Source: Ardenticatenaceae bacterium
GTDB lineage: Bacteria > Chloroflexota > Anaerolineae > Promineifilales > Promineifilaceae
Direction of reading: 5' to 3'
DNA length: 64,000 bases
Assembly: GCA_020634375.1 (NCBI GenBank)
Contig: JACKBX010000004.1
Location: 372,001 to 436,000 of the forward strand
Shown: piece after piece, positions 52,084 through 61,469 of the stretch
Layout of the letters: every line of letters begins with the position of its first letter
Numbering within the stretch: the first letter of the stretch is position 1
The notes under the pieces: generated by a model
The model's input: only the letters and a program-made list of their open reading frames with translations
Database searches by the model: none
Told to the model about the DNA's origin: nothing
Made by a program: the position numbers and the translations under genes

Positions 52084-55050
52084 CTTTGATCCTGTTGTCG
52101 CCTTGCTCACCTCAATCCGTGCCGGAAAAGCGTCGCGCAGTTCGTCCACATGCGTGATGACGAGGATGCGGGCAAAGTCATCTTGAATCGTGTTAATCGC
52201 CTCCACCAAACGCTGCCGCCCGGCGGGGTCTTGGCTGCCAAACCCTTCGTCAATCACCAGCGTTTGCAGCCGCGCACCGGCCCGTTTCGCCAACACCTGC
52301 GACAGCGCCAGCCGGATGGCAAAGTTGATGCGGAACTGCTCACCGCCGCTGAAATTTTCATACGGCCGTTCCCCCGCCCCATCCTGAATATGAATATCCA
52401 ACGTCTCCACCGTCGCCTCACGGCTCTTAAGCTGCCGCTGCGTGTCAAAACTAACGCGCATCTCGCCGCCCGTCAGCCGTTCCAGCAGTTCATTGGCGCG
52501 GTCTTCGATGTCCGGCAGCGCCTGTTCGATGAGCAGCGCCTGCACGCCATCGCGCCCGCACGCCTTTTCCAGCAGCTTCAGCCGCTGCACATGCAGGGCA
52601 ATCTCCGCCTTTTGCGCGTTGATCGCCTCGCGGCGTTGCCGCAAATCATCTAGCACATCCAGCCGCTGCTGCGCCGCGCCCACCGTGCGCAGCTTGATAC
52701 TCTCCTCCTCGCGCAGGCGGAACACCTCATCCTCAATGGCGTGCAAATCGCCGCTTTGCGCGGTGAGGGCGTTGAGTTGCGCGACGGCCGTTTCATGCTG
52801 CCCCGCCAATTCCCCCACCGTTTCCGTCTGGTCACTGGCCCGCTGCTGCAAATCGGCCAGCGTGTCCTCCAGCGGCTTCACCGCCGCCTGCGCCTGCTGC
52901 CACTGCTGATGCCGCGCCGGGGCCTGCGCCAACTCATTTTGGGCGGCGCGGGCGGTTTCGTGCGCGGCGGCATCATAGCCAACGGCGGCGATTTGCTCAT
53001 CCAGCGCTGCCAATTCCCGCTGCGCTTCGGCGGCATAATCAGAATTGGCAAGTTGCGTTTGCGTTGCTGCCAATGCCGCCGCGCCCTCGGTTTGCCACGC
53101 CTGCGTCATGCGCTCAATCTCCGCCAGCCGCGCCTCGGCCTGCGACAACTGCTTTTGCTGCGATTGGCGCTCTTTTTCGCGCAGGGGTTTGGCTTGCACT
53201 GCCGTTGCCAATCCCGCCGCCTTCTTTTTCTGCGCCGCCAACGCGCCATTGTCCGCCAACGCAGTATCCAGTTCGGCCAATCGCGCCGCGTCGCCCGCTT
53301 CCCATTCCGCAGTGGTTTGCGTGATTTCCGCCAGCCGCGCTTCCGCCTGCGCCAGCCGCTGCTGCTGCGCTTTGTGGTCGCGCTCCAATCGCTCGGCCTG
53401 CTTCAGCGAATCGGCCAGTTGCGTGATTTCCACGCCTAATGCGCTCACGCGCTCGCGGTTGTTGCGGAAGCGGCTGCCCATCTCCTCGCCTTCGCCCTGC
53501 AAATCGGCGAGGACGGCGCGGCGGTGGTCATCCGTCAGCGGCTGGCCGCAGAGCGGGCACGCGCCGCCGGTCTCCACAGAGAGGCGGTCAATGCGCTCTT
53601 TGTGGCGGTTCATCTGCTCGCGCAGCCGTTCCTGCTCCGCTTCCAGGCTATTTTTGTCGGCGAGGGCGGTGGCGTGGCGTGTGCGCTGCTGCCCCAAGAG
53701 GCTGATTTGCGCGGCAACGGCCGTCAACTGCTCCTGTGCCGTTTGCTGATTAGCGGATACGGCCGTGCCCTCGTCGCGCAATTTTGCCACGCGCCCGGCC
53801 TGCTTTTTCAACTGCGCCGCTTGCTGCGCCAGCAGTTTGCGCTCGCTCTCTAATTGTTGCAATTCGCTTTGCGCGGTGTGCCACGCCGCTTCGGTGGCGG
53901 CCAATTCGCTTAATTGGGTGTCCAAATGGGCTAATTGCGCCTGCGCGGCGGCTTGCTGCGCCGCGACCGTTTCCCGTTCCACTTCGGCGGCGGCCACGCG
54001 CCCCGCCTGCGCTTCTAGTTCGCGCTGGCGCTGCTGCAAACGGCTGCGCTCTTGGGCGATGGTTAGCTCGAACGGCCGTTTCGCCCCCTGCAATTTGTTG
54101 TAGGCGTCGGCCTTTTCCTGCCAGCCGCGAAAAGTTTCGTCGGCCTGCTGCCAGGCGGCGAAGTTGGCCTGGATGGTTTCGCCTTCGCGCAAAATGGCCG
54201 CGTAACTGTCGCGCTCCTGCTGCCGCTGCGCCAGCGTTTGCTGCAAATCGGCCAACGTGCGCCGGGCGCGATCCAGGTTTTTTGCCAGGTTTTGCGTCAT
54301 TTGCTTTTGTTGGGTGATGGCAGCGGCCGTTTGCCGTGCCTGCTGCAACAATTCTTCTTTGACGCCGCGCTTTTCGTTGATGGCGTCCAGTTCTGCTTTG
54401 GCGGCGGCGAGGGTGGCGCGGCGCTCGTCCTCTTCCTCTAGCTCGTTGGCGATGTCTTGGAGCTGCCCATCGAGTAGTAGCTGGCTGGATTCGACTTCGC
54501 GGCGGCGGGTGACGGCCGTTTCCTTATACCTGTCCCACTGACTGACGCCCAATAAATCGGCCAAAATCTCTTTGCGTCGGTTGGGGGTTTTGGTAGTGAA
54601 CTCGTCCGCTTTGCCTTGCAGCAAAAAGCTGGCGTTGGTGAAGGTGTCGTAGTTCATGCGCAGCAGGGTTTCGATGGCGGCCTGCGTCTCGCGCACTTTG
54701 CTTTCGCTGAGGGCTTTCCATTGGTCGGGGCCGGTGGCGATTTGCAGTTCTAATGTTTGCGATTTGCCATACCGCTTGCGGCGCAGAATGCGGTAAACGC
54801 TGCCTTCTAAATCGAAGGTGTACTGCACGTCGCAGGCGCCTTCTTCCAAAATGGCGAGGCGGTTGACGAGATCGTCGTCGCTTTTGCTGCGGCTTTTGCC
54901 AAACAACGCCCAGGTGATGGCATCGAGAATGCTGGATTTGCCCGCGCCGTTCAGCCCGGAGATGCAGGCGAGGTGGATGCTGTTGAAGTCGAGGACGGCC
55001 GTTTGCCGGTAGGATAGAAAATTGGTGAGTTCAAGGCGTAGAGGAATCAT
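52066..55050 (-). CDS. sbcC: SbcC-like exonuclease subunit (Rad50 family ATPase)
   Basis: A 994-aa protein with Walker A GLNGAGKSSILDAI (about 35), a Q-loop region, very long coiled coils (about 180-850) interrupted by the zinc hook CPLCGQPLTD (about 500), and the C-terminal signature FSGGEQFRINFAIRLALS and Walker B TLVIDEGFGSQD. With SbcD it forms a nuclease that opens hairpins and trims DNA ends. No sbcD gene is adjacent, which is unusual because the two are normally neighbours. The gene is rich in ACGGCCGT sites. Confidence 0.93.
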   Translation of the reverse strand: MIPLRLELTNFLSYRQTAVLDFNSIHLACISGLNGAGKSSILDAITWALFGKSRSKSDDDLVNRLAILEEGACDVQYTFDLEGSVYRILRRKRYGKSQTLELQIATGPDQWKALSESKVRETQAAIETLLRMNYDTFTNASFLLQGKADEFTTKTPNRRKEILADLLGVSQWDRYKETAVTRRREVESSQLLLDGQLQDIANELEEEDERRATLAAAKAELDAINEKRGVKEELLQQARQTAAAITQQKQMTQNLAKNLDRARRTLADLQQTLAQRQQERDSYAAILREGETIQANFAAWQQADETFRGWQEKADAYNKLQGAKRPFELTIAQERSRLQQRQRELEAQAGRVAAAEVERETVAAQQAAAQAQLAHLDTQLSELAATEAAWHTAQSELQQLESERKLLAQQAAQLKKQAGRVAKLRDEGTAVSANQQTAQEQLTAVAAQISLLGQQRTRHATALADKNSLEAEQERLREQMNRHKERIDRLSVETGGACPLCGQPLTDDHRRAVLADLQGEGEEMGSRFRNNRERVSALGVEITQLADSLKQAERLERDHKAQQQRLAQAEARLAEITQTTAEWEAGDAARLAELDTALADNGALAAQKKKAAGLATAVQAKPLREKERQSQQKQLSQAEARLAEIERMTQAWQTEGAAALAATQTQLANSDYAAEAQRELAALDEQIAAVGYDAAAHETARAAQNELAQAPARHQQWQQAQAAVKPLEDTLADLQQRASDQTETVGELAGQHETAVAQLNALTAQSGDLHAIEDEVFRLREEESIKLRTVGAAQQRLDVLDDLRQRREAINAQKAEIALHVQRLKLLEKACGRDGVQALLIEQALPDIEDRANELLERLTGGEMRVSFDTQRQLKSREATVETLDIHIQDGAGERPYENFSGGEQFRINFAIRLALSQVLAKRAGARLQTLVIDEGFGSQDPAGRQRLVEAINTIQDDFARILVITHVDELRDAFPARIEVSKATTGSKIAVSY

Positions 55051-55111
55051 GCAAAGATTTTAACGGAAGAGGGGGATGGTAGCTAGTTGCTGGTGATTGG
55101 CAGCGTGTGAG

Positions 55112-55143
55112 GAACCGCGTTCCTCCTGAGGAACGCGGTTCCT
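55112..55143. repeat. Dispersed palindromic repeat, copy B
   Basis: GGAACCGCGTTCC, TCCTGA, GGAACGCGGTTCC: a perfect 13-bp inverted repeat (15 bp counting inner pairs) between two minus-strand genes. Confidence 0.85.
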
Positions 55144-55161
55144 TGAACCTACCAGCTACCA

Positions 55162-56253
55162 TCAAGGTATTGCTACAAGTGACCAGTCATCAATGAACCA
55201 GCCGTTGTTTGCCATGACAAAGCGATTGCGGAAGCTGGCCCCTACGCGCACGGTGCGGGCTTCGCTGACGGTGAAATCGAAGGTGACGGTGTTGCGCTGG
55301 CCGATTTGTGTGCCTTGCCAGGCTGTGCCGCCATTATCGACGATGATACGTACCTCTGCCGCCAGGGGATCGGAGGCAAAGACTTTTTGGCTGTTGTCGT
55401 AACCGATGACGGTATCGGGGAAGAAGCGGACTTGCAAGCGGTAGCTGCCTGGTTGCAGGGCCACATCAGCAAAGAGGCTGAAGCTGGTGGGCGCGCCGCC
55501 TTTGAAGGCTTTGACGGTTTTGTCGCCGTCGAAGACGAAGATGCTTTGTTCGGCGGGGGGCAGGTCGTAGTAGGGTACGACGCGCACTTCGGGGCGGAAG
55601 AAAAGGCCGCCCGCGCCGGGTTCGAGGGTGTTGGGGCCTTCGTCGGTGGTGAGCTGCCAGCCTTCGGGAATTTGCAGTTCGTTGTAGAGGTGGAAGTACC
55701 AGTCGCCCTCGAAAGATGGGTTGGGCAGTAAGTTGGCGCTGGGCGCAGGGGCAACTGGGGTTTCGCCAGCCGCAGGCGGCGGGGTGGGCTGATCGGCGGG
55801 GGGGAGTGCGCCGTCCCAGCCGGGGATGATCAGTTCTTGCCCGGTGACGATGGCGTCGCCGGTGAGGTTGTTGGCGGTTTTGATGTCGTCAACGGCCGTG
55901 CCAAATCGCGTCGCAATGGAATACAGCGTATCGCCCGCTTGCACGGTGTAGATGCTGCCGCTGAGTTGGGTGGTGGGAACGGCCGTTGGGGGAACGGTAG
56001 GCTCGACTGTCGGTGCAGGCTGCTGCGCCTCCGGGGTTGGCGTGACAACCATCGCCACCAAACGGGTCACTTCCACCGGCACTTCGACGGTGGCTGGGAC
56101 TTCAACGGTCGCAAATTGTTCCACAATGCGCGTCACTTCAACCGTAACTTCCTGATTGACAATGCGAGTGACGATAAGCGTTTCTGGTTCGCTGGCGCAA
56201 GCAGCCAGCAGCGCCATAGCGATGATGAGCAAAAAAAAGTAACGAAACTTCAC
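55162..56253 (-). CDS. LysM-domain lipoprotein
   Basis: A 363-aa lipoprotein: signal peptide with lipobox LLAACAS, a Val/Thr/Glu-rich linker with repeats such as EVTVEVTRIVE and VEVPVEVTRLV (a style common in Chloroflexota lipoproteins), a Pro-rich spacer and a LysM domain (about 98-143; YTVQAGDTLYSIATRFG). The C-terminal beta-sandwich (about 175-363) resembles a carbohydrate-binding module. It should sit on the outer side of the membrane and bind peptidoglycan or another glycan. Confidence 0.87.
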   Translation of the reverse strand: MKFRYFFLLIIAMALLAACASEPETLIVTRIVNQEVTVEVTRIVEQFATVEVPATVEVPVEVTRLVAMVVTPTPEAQQPAPTVEPTVPPTAVPTTQLSGSIYTVQAGDTLYSIATRFGTAVDDIKTANNLTGDAIVTGQELIIPGWDGALPPADQPTPPPAAGETPVAPAPSANLLPNPSFEGDWYFHLYNELQIPEGWQLTTDEGPNTLEPGAGGLFFRPEVRVVPYYDLPPAEQSIFVFDGDKTVKAFKGGAPTSFSLFADVALQPGSYRLQVRFFPDTVIGYDNSQKVFASDPLAAEVRIIVDNGGTAWQGTQIGQRNTVTFDFTVSEARTVRVGASFRNRFVMANNGWFIDDWSLVAIP

Positions 56254-56517
56254 GATTCAAATCTCCTTTGGGGCAGGCGGAGTATTTAGGTCGCCTGCCA
56301 GTTGAAAATGGGTAAAAGTATACATACCCCATATTGGATGGCAATAGATTTTCTCTTGCAATTCCTACACAACTTCTTTATATGTGCCCCCTTTGCTTCA
56401 CATCTCCTACATGACTTTTTCACCATCCCTTCAAAAACGTTGCCTAAACTACGGTCAGAGTTGGCAAAACAGCGACCTTACCTACATCAATTCAAACTAT
56501 GCACTAGAGAGGACATT

Positions 56518-58071
56518 ATGTTTCGTAAAAAGGGATTTTGGACCATCTTGATTATTTTTCTCCTCGCCATTGGCGGTGGCAGTTACTACTATTACAACAA
56601 TGTTTACTTGCCATCCCAGGAAACGGATGAACCAACCATTCAAACTGCTAAAGTTCGCACGGGCGACATTGTCGTTTCGGCTTCTGGAGCGGGTGTGGTT
56701 GTCTCTGCATCCGAGATAGACCTGGGGTTTCGTGCGGCCGGTACATTGGCCGATGTCACGGTGCAAATTGGCGATAAAGTACAAGCTGGCGACGTGTTGG
56801 CCGTGTTAGACGATACCGACGCCCGTAAAGCCGTTGCCCTGGCCGAAATTCAATTAGCCCAGGCTGCCTTGCAAGTGAACCCAGACGCGTTGACAGAGAA
56901 TATTTCCCTGAGTGAAATTAGCATTTCGCAAGCTGAGATTAACCTGGCGTCAGCACAAGCCAATCTCGATGAATTGCTTTCTTGGGAACCGGATGGCGAC
57001 GCTATTGCCCTGGCTGAAGCCAACTTGGCAGCGGCACAGGCCGGTTATGATGCGGCCGTAAACAAGGATGCGGTTGCCGGCAGCAGTGTTACAGCGGCGC
57101 GCGTTAATTTGGAGCAGGCGCAAACGGCTTTAGTGGATGCACAGGCTGCCTATGATGTCGCGTTTGACCCTGGGCGTGATTGGGAACTTAACGACCCCCG
57201 CCGTGCAACTGCATTGGAGAATGAACGTGACAGCGCCATTCGCAATTTAGAAAAGGCCCAAGGCGCGTTGGAAATTGCTCAGGCTAATTACAGTCTGGCA
57301 GTTGGCAACCTCAATAATGATAATGCAACAGGGGCGGAAGTCTCTGTGATTAATGCCGAGCAGGCATTGGTGAAGGCGCAAACCGGCCCAACTGACGCTG
57401 AGATTGAAGCGGCGCAGCTACAGGTGCAGCAGGCTCAGATTGGCGTGGTTCAGGCGGAGTTGTCGTTGGAGCAGGCGCAAATTAATTTAGAGGCATCGCA
57501 GACGGCGCTGGGGCAAACGGTGCTGGTTTCGCCGATTGATGGCGTGGTGGTGGCTGTGAATGCCCAAGTGGGCGAAAGTGTGGGGACAACCCCGTTTATT
57601 ACAGTAGCTGATTTGACTCAACCGCTGCTGGAAGTGTATATGGATGAGACTGACCTGGATAAAGTTGGTCTGGATTATGAGGTGGAAGTTGTTTTTGACG
57701 CGCTGCCGGATGATATTTTTGTCGGGCGTGTGGTGCAGATTGACCCCAAGTTGGCAATTGTGGATGGGGTAACGGCCGTGCGTGCCTTAGTCCTCCTCGA
57801 TACCGAATCCTTCAACAAACCCCAAACCTTACCAGTGGGCATGAACGCGGCCGTTGAAATCATTGGCGGGCGGGCCGAAGGGGCGCTGCTGGTTCCAGTT
57901 GAAGCGCTGCGCGAACTCGCGCCCGGTCAATATGCCGTCTTCGTCATGGAAAACGACGAACCCGTCCTGCGCGTCGTCGAAGTTGGATTGATGGACTTCA
58001 CTTCAGCCGAAATTATTAGCGGCCTGACACAAGGCGAAATTGTGAGCACAGGCGTTGTGGATACGGAGTAA
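56518..58071 (+). CDS. Efflux periplasmic adaptor (MacA/HlyD-like membrane fusion protein)
   Basis: A 517-aa protein with an N-terminal membrane helix (about 7-25), a barrel-sandwich hybrid domain (ASGAGVVVSASEIDLGFRAAGTLADVTVQIGDKVQAGD), a long alpha-helical hairpin with repeated Ala/Gln heptads (about 120-335), then the second lipoyl half (VLVSPIDGVVVAVNAQVGESV) and beta-barrel domain. ATG 56518 follows AGAGAGGACATT. The adaptor is the first gene of an operon with an ATPase and a permease, as in MacAB-type exporters. Confidence 0.92.
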   Translation: MFRKKGFWTILIIFLLAIGGGSYYYYNNVYLPSQETDEPTIQTAKVRTGDIVVSASGAGVVVSASEIDLGFRAAGTLADVTVQIGDKVQAGDVLAVLDDTDARKAVALAEIQLAQAALQVNPDALTENISLSEISISQAEINLASAQANLDELLSWEPDGDAIALAEANLAAAQAGYDAAVNKDAVAGSSVTAARVNLEQAQTALVDAQAAYDVAFDPGRDWELNDPRRATALENERDSAIRNLEKAQGALEIAQANYSLAVGNLNNDNATGAEVSVINAEQALVKAQTGPTDAEIEAAQLQVQQAQIGVVQAELSLEQAQINLEASQTALGQTVLVSPIDGVVVAVNAQVGESVGTTPFITVADLTQPLLEVYMDETDLDKVGLDYEVEVVFDALPDDIFVGRVVQIDPKLAIVDGVTAVRALVLLDTESFNKPQTLPVGMNAAVEIIGGRAEGALLVPVEALRELAPGQYAVFVMENDEPVLRVVEVGLMDFTSAEIISGLTQGEIVSTGVVDTE

Positions 58072-58139
58072 AACGTGAAACGTAAACCGTGAAACGTGAG
58101 CGGAAATTCATCACGTTTCACGGTTCACGCATCACGGAT
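58070..58139. repeat. Inverted heptamer arrays between adaptor and ATPase genes
   Basis: CGTGAAA/CGTAAAC units on the left and CACGTTT/CACGGTT units on the right, each in 7-bp phase and mutually complementary. Confidence 0.8.
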
Positions 58140-58151
58140 GAGAGAGAAATC

Positions 58152-58895
58152 ATGAACAACCAACCCATCATCCAAACGGCCGATTTACGCAAAATCTACG
58201 GCATGGGCGACATCGCCGTCGCCGCTCTGGATGGCGTGAGCATCCGCATTGACCCCGGCGAATTTGTCTCCATCATGGGGCCGTCCGGGTCGGGCAAAAG
58301 CACGCTGATGAACATTCTGGGCTGTCTCGACCGTCCCACCGAAGGCCAGTACATCCTGGCCGGGGAAGATGTTTCCAATTTGAACAAAGAGCAGTTGGCA
58401 GCGATTCGCAATCGGCAGTTAGGCTTTATTTTTCAATCCTATAACTTGCTGGCGCGAACAACCGCGCTGAAAAATGTGATGCTGCCCTTGCTGTACGACC
58501 AGAACAACCATCGCACGAATGAGGAACGGGAAGCAATGGCATTGGCCGCATTAACGGCCGTAGGGCTGGCCGACCGGGTCAACCACCAACCCAGCGAGAT
58601 GTCTGGCGGGCAAAAGCAGCGGGTGGCAATCGCCCGTGCGCTCATCAACAAACCGGCGTTGATTCTGGCCGATGAGCCAACCGGCAACCTGGACACCAAA
58701 TCGAGCTACGAAATTATGGATTTACTGCATGAACTGCACGATCAGGGCAATACGATTGTGATGGTGACGCACGAGCCGGACATCGCCGAGCATACGCAGC
58801 GCGTGATTTGTGTGCGCGATGGCAAGGTGGAGTCGGACGGCCGTGACGGAGCCAGTAAATGTGCCCAACCCAGCGCGGCGGAGGTATCACGATGA
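58152..58895 (+). CDS. ABC transporter ATP-binding protein (MacB/LolD type)
   Basis: A 247-aa ATPase: Walker A GPSGSGKSTLMN, Q-loop IFQSYNLL, signature MSGGQKQRVAIARAL and Walker B LILADEPTGNLDT, followed by the D- and H-loop (VTHEPDIAEH). It powers export or lipoprotein-related transport with the permease encoded next. ATG 58152 is used; the upstream frame reads through the repeat array. The stop overlaps the permease ATG. Confidence 0.94.
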   Translation: MNNQPIIQTADLRKIYGMGDIAVAALDGVSIRIDPGEFVSIMGPSGSGKSTLMNILGCLDRPTEGQYILAGEDVSNLNKEQLAAIRNRQLGFIFQSYNLLARTTALKNVMLPLLYDQNNHRTNEEREAMALAALTAVGLADRVNHQPSEMSGGQKQRVAIARALINKPALILADEPTGNLDTKSSYEIMDLLHELHDQGNTIVMVTHEPDIAEHTQRVICVRDGKVESDGRDGASKCAQPSAAEVSR

Positions 58896-60097
58896 ACTTT
58901 TCTGAAATTATGAGTGTGGCCTGGGAAGGCATAACGGCTAACAAAGTCCGTTCGCTGTTGACGATGCTGGGCATCATCATCGGTGTGGCGGCGGTGATTG
59001 TGATGATCGCCATCAGTGCGGGAACGGAAGCGACGATTGCCGAGCAAATTAACAGCCTGGGCGCCAATTTGATTATCGTCACGGCCAAACGTGGCCTTCC
59101 CGGTGCGTCACGGACGCTGCTTTATTCGGACGCGGAGGCAATTGCCGAAGAGGTACACAGCATCGCCGGAGTGTCGGCGGAGCAGACCACGACGACGCTC
59201 ATCGTGAAATCGAGCGAGGCGGCTTTGGAGATGACGGTGACGGGCACAACGGCCGATTACCCTGATGTGCGCGATGTGCCGGTGGGCGACGGCCGTTACT
59301 TTACCGAACAAGAACTCGACCGCTCGGCCAAAGTCGCCGTGTTGGGCTACGGTATCGCCCTCGACCTCTTTGGCGAAGCCGACCCCATCGGTCAGACCGT
59401 GACCATCGGCACAACCAAATTCACCGTCGTCGGCGTGATGGCCGAAAAAGGGCTGGTGTCTGGCGTGGATTATGACGGATTTGTCTACATCCCCATTACC
59501 GTCGTCTTCCAAAAATTTGTTACCTCGCAAATGGCGGGCGACCGGGTACGCACCATTTACGTCCAATCCGAAAGCCAGGAAACGATGGAAAGCGCGATTT
59601 TGCAGATTGAAAGTCTGCTGGCCCGTCGCCACGATGTCGAACTGGACAATCCTGACTTCACCGTGCAAACCCAGCAAGACATCATTGACACGCAGGAAGC
59701 GACGACTGAGGCGTTCCGCTCGCTGCTGGCCTGGGTAGCCGGGGTCTCGCTCATCGTCGGCGGCATTGGCATTATGAATATCATGCTGGTGAGCGTCACC
59801 GAGCGCACCCGCGAGATTGGCATTCGCCAATCGGTAGGCGCGACGCCTAACGACATTCGCTGGCAGTTTTTGACGGAAGCGCTCATGCTCAGTCTGGTGG
59901 GCGGTTTGATTGGCGTCATCGTTGGTGTCGGCGGCTCCTGGATTTTCGGGGCATCGGGCGATATGCGGACGGTGATTGTACCGACTTCGATTTTACTGGC
60001 TTTTGGCTCGGCAGCGGCCGTTGGCGTGTTCTTTGGCTATTTCCCGGCCAACAAAGCGGCCCAACTCGATCCGATTGAAGCGCTAAGGCATGAGTAA
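58892..60097 (+). CDS. MacB/FtsX-like ABC transporter permease
   Basis: A 401-aa protein: N-terminal helix (RSLLTMLGIIIGVAAVIVMIAI), a large outside domain (about 45-270; MacB_PCD), then three helices with VTERTREIGIRQSVGATPNDI and PANKAAQLDPIEALRHE, typical of FtsX/MacB permeases. GGAGG is five bases before the ATG, which overlaps the ATPase stop (ATGA). Substrate could be lipoproteins, macrolides or peptides; the two lipoprotein genes downstream are candidate partners. Confidence 0.93.
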   Translation: MNFSEIMSVAWEGITANKVRSLLTMLGIIIGVAAVIVMIAISAGTEATIAEQINSLGANLIIVTAKRGLPGASRTLLYSDAEAIAEEVHSIAGVSAEQTTTTLIVKSSEAALEMTVTGTTADYPDVRDVPVGDGRYFTEQELDRSAKVAVLGYGIALDLFGEADPIGQTVTIGTTKFTVVGVMAEKGLVSGVDYDGFVYIPITVVFQKFVTSQMAGDRVRTIYVQSESQETMESAILQIESLLARRHDVELDNPDFTVQTQQDIIDTQEATTEAFRSLLAWVAGVSLIVGGIGIMNIMLVSVTERTREIGIRQSVGATPNDIRWQFLTEALMLSLVGGLIGVIVGVGGSWIFGASGDMRTVIVPTSILLAFGSAAAVGVFFGYFPANKAAQLDPIEALRHE

Positions 60098-60180
60098 TAA
60101 TGAACAATGAATAATGAATTGAGAATTGTGAACGGTTTGTCATTCTCAATTCATTGTTCACAATTCATTATTCATTATTT
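60098..60180. repeat. Inverted heptamer arrays after the permease gene
   Basis: AATGAAC/AATGAAT units on the left, CAATTCA/TTCATTA units on the right, in 7-bp phase and mutually complementary, with an ACGG-containing centre. Confidence 0.8.
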
Positions 60181-60199
60181 TTTTTGAGGAGATTTTACG

Positions 60200-60817
60200 A
60201 TGAAGAAGACAACACTTTTATTACTGAGTTTGCTATTGATTTTAGTTTTGGCGGCTTGTGGCACGGCCGAGGAGACGAGTACAGATGTGGTGGATACGGC
60301 AGCAGACACGGCCGTAACCACAACCAATACGGATACGGCCGTTTCCCTCACCGAAGATTACGCCGAAGACGCCCTGCCCATTCGCAATCAACTGCTGGTG
60401 GGCACGATGAAATTGGAAGGCACTGACCTGGCCGTAACGCCGGAGCAAGCGTCGGAACTGCTGGTCTTGTGGCAGGCGTCTATTGCTCTCTCGCGCAGTG
60501 GAACGGGGGCGACGGAGGAAGTAACGGCCGTTCTCAACCAGATCGAAGCCACCATGACCCCGGAACAAATCGCCGCCATCGCCGACATGCAGCTAACCCG
60601 CGAAGACATTCAAGCGATTTCTCAGGAAATGGGGCTGTCTACGGGCAGCGGTGATGGCGAGGGCGCTGGCGGCGCCAATCGCGGCCAGGGGCAAAATCTG
60701 ACAGGAGACGATCTGGCAACACGCGAGGCTGAACGCACCGACCGCGCTTCGAGTGGAGCTACGAACGCGCTGCTGGACACGCTTATTGAGCTATTGACCA
60801 GCCGGAGCGAATCATAA
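60200..60817 (+). CDS. Lipoprotein of unknown function, paralogue 1
   Basis: A 205-aa lipoprotein: signal peptide with lipobox LVLAACG, a Thr/Asp/Val linker, then a helical domain with NQLLVGTMKLEGTDLAVTPEQASELLVLWQAS and TPEQIAAIADMQLTREDIQ. The domain is unrecognised. The next gene encodes a clear paralogue, so this is a tandem duplication. GAGGAG precedes the ATG. Proximity to the MacAB-like operon suggests a link but a repeat array separates them. Confidence 0.75.
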   Translation: MKKTTLLLLSLLLILVLAACGTAEETSTDVVDTAADTAVTTTNTDTAVSLTEDYAEDALPIRNQLLVGTMKLEGTDLAVTPEQASELLVLWQASIALSRSGTGATEEVTAVLNQIEATMTPEQIAAIADMQLTREDIQAISQEMGLSTGSGDGEGAGGANRGQGQNLTGDDLATREAERTDRASSGATNALLDTLIELLTSRSES

Positions 60818-60860
60818 GCAGGCTGAAAATTAAAGATTGAAAATCACGAGGAAAATCCTA

Positions 60861-61460
60861 ATGAAAATACACAAAGTATTAAGTTTAATTTTGATTATTT
60901 TGGCGCTGGCATTGGCTGCTTGTGGCGGGACGGATGAGGCGGTTGGTGGAGCAGATACAAGCGGTGGGGAAACGGCCGTTGCTACCCTCAACGAAGATTA
61001 CGACGACGCCCTCACCATCCGCAACCAACTCCTGCTGGGCATCATGCGCCTGGAAGGAACCGCGCAAGCCGTTACCGCCGAGCAAGCGCCAGAATTAACG
61101 ACGTTGTGGCAGGCTTTCGCTGCCCTCAGTGACAGTGGCACGGCCGCGCCCGAAGAAACCGAAGCCATCCAAAATCAAATCGTTGCCGTGTTGACGACAG
61201 AACAAGTGAACGCCATCGCTGCCATGAAATTGACTAACACAATGCTGCAAGAATACTACGTGGAAACGGGCATCAGCGAAGTAAAAACGCCTGAACCGGG
61301 TGTCACGCCATCAAGCCAAAGTATGAGCAGTTTGTCGCAAGAAGACCGCGAAGCCACCCGCACCGCGAGTGGTAACGAAGTAGGCACAGGCACAGGTACT
61401 GGAAGCGACAAGAGCGACGCGTTATTTGATATGCTTTTGGAATTATTAGCGAAAAAATAA
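60861..61460 (+). CDS. Lipoprotein of unknown function, paralogue 2
   Basis: A 199-aa lipoprotein with lipobox LALAACG and the same layout as paralogue 1: EDYDDALTIRNQLLLGIMRLEGTAQAVTAEQAPELTTLWQA and TTEQVNAIAAMKLT, with a Ser/Gly/Thr tail ending DALFDMLLELLAKK like the DTLIELLTS of paralogue 1. ATG 60861 follows ACGAGGAAAATCC; an earlier in-frame ATG is less likely. Function unknown. Confidence 0.75.
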   Translation: MKIHKVLSLILIILALALAACGGTDEAVGGADTSGGETAVATLNEDYDDALTIRNQLLLGIMRLEGTAQAVTAEQAPELTTLWQAFAALSDSGTAAPEETEAIQNQIVAVLTTEQVNAIAAMKLTNTMLQEYYVETGISEVKTPEPGVTPSSQSMSSLSQEDREATRTASGNEVGTGTGTGSDKSDALFDMLLELLAKK

Positions 61461-61469
61461 ACCTGGCAG

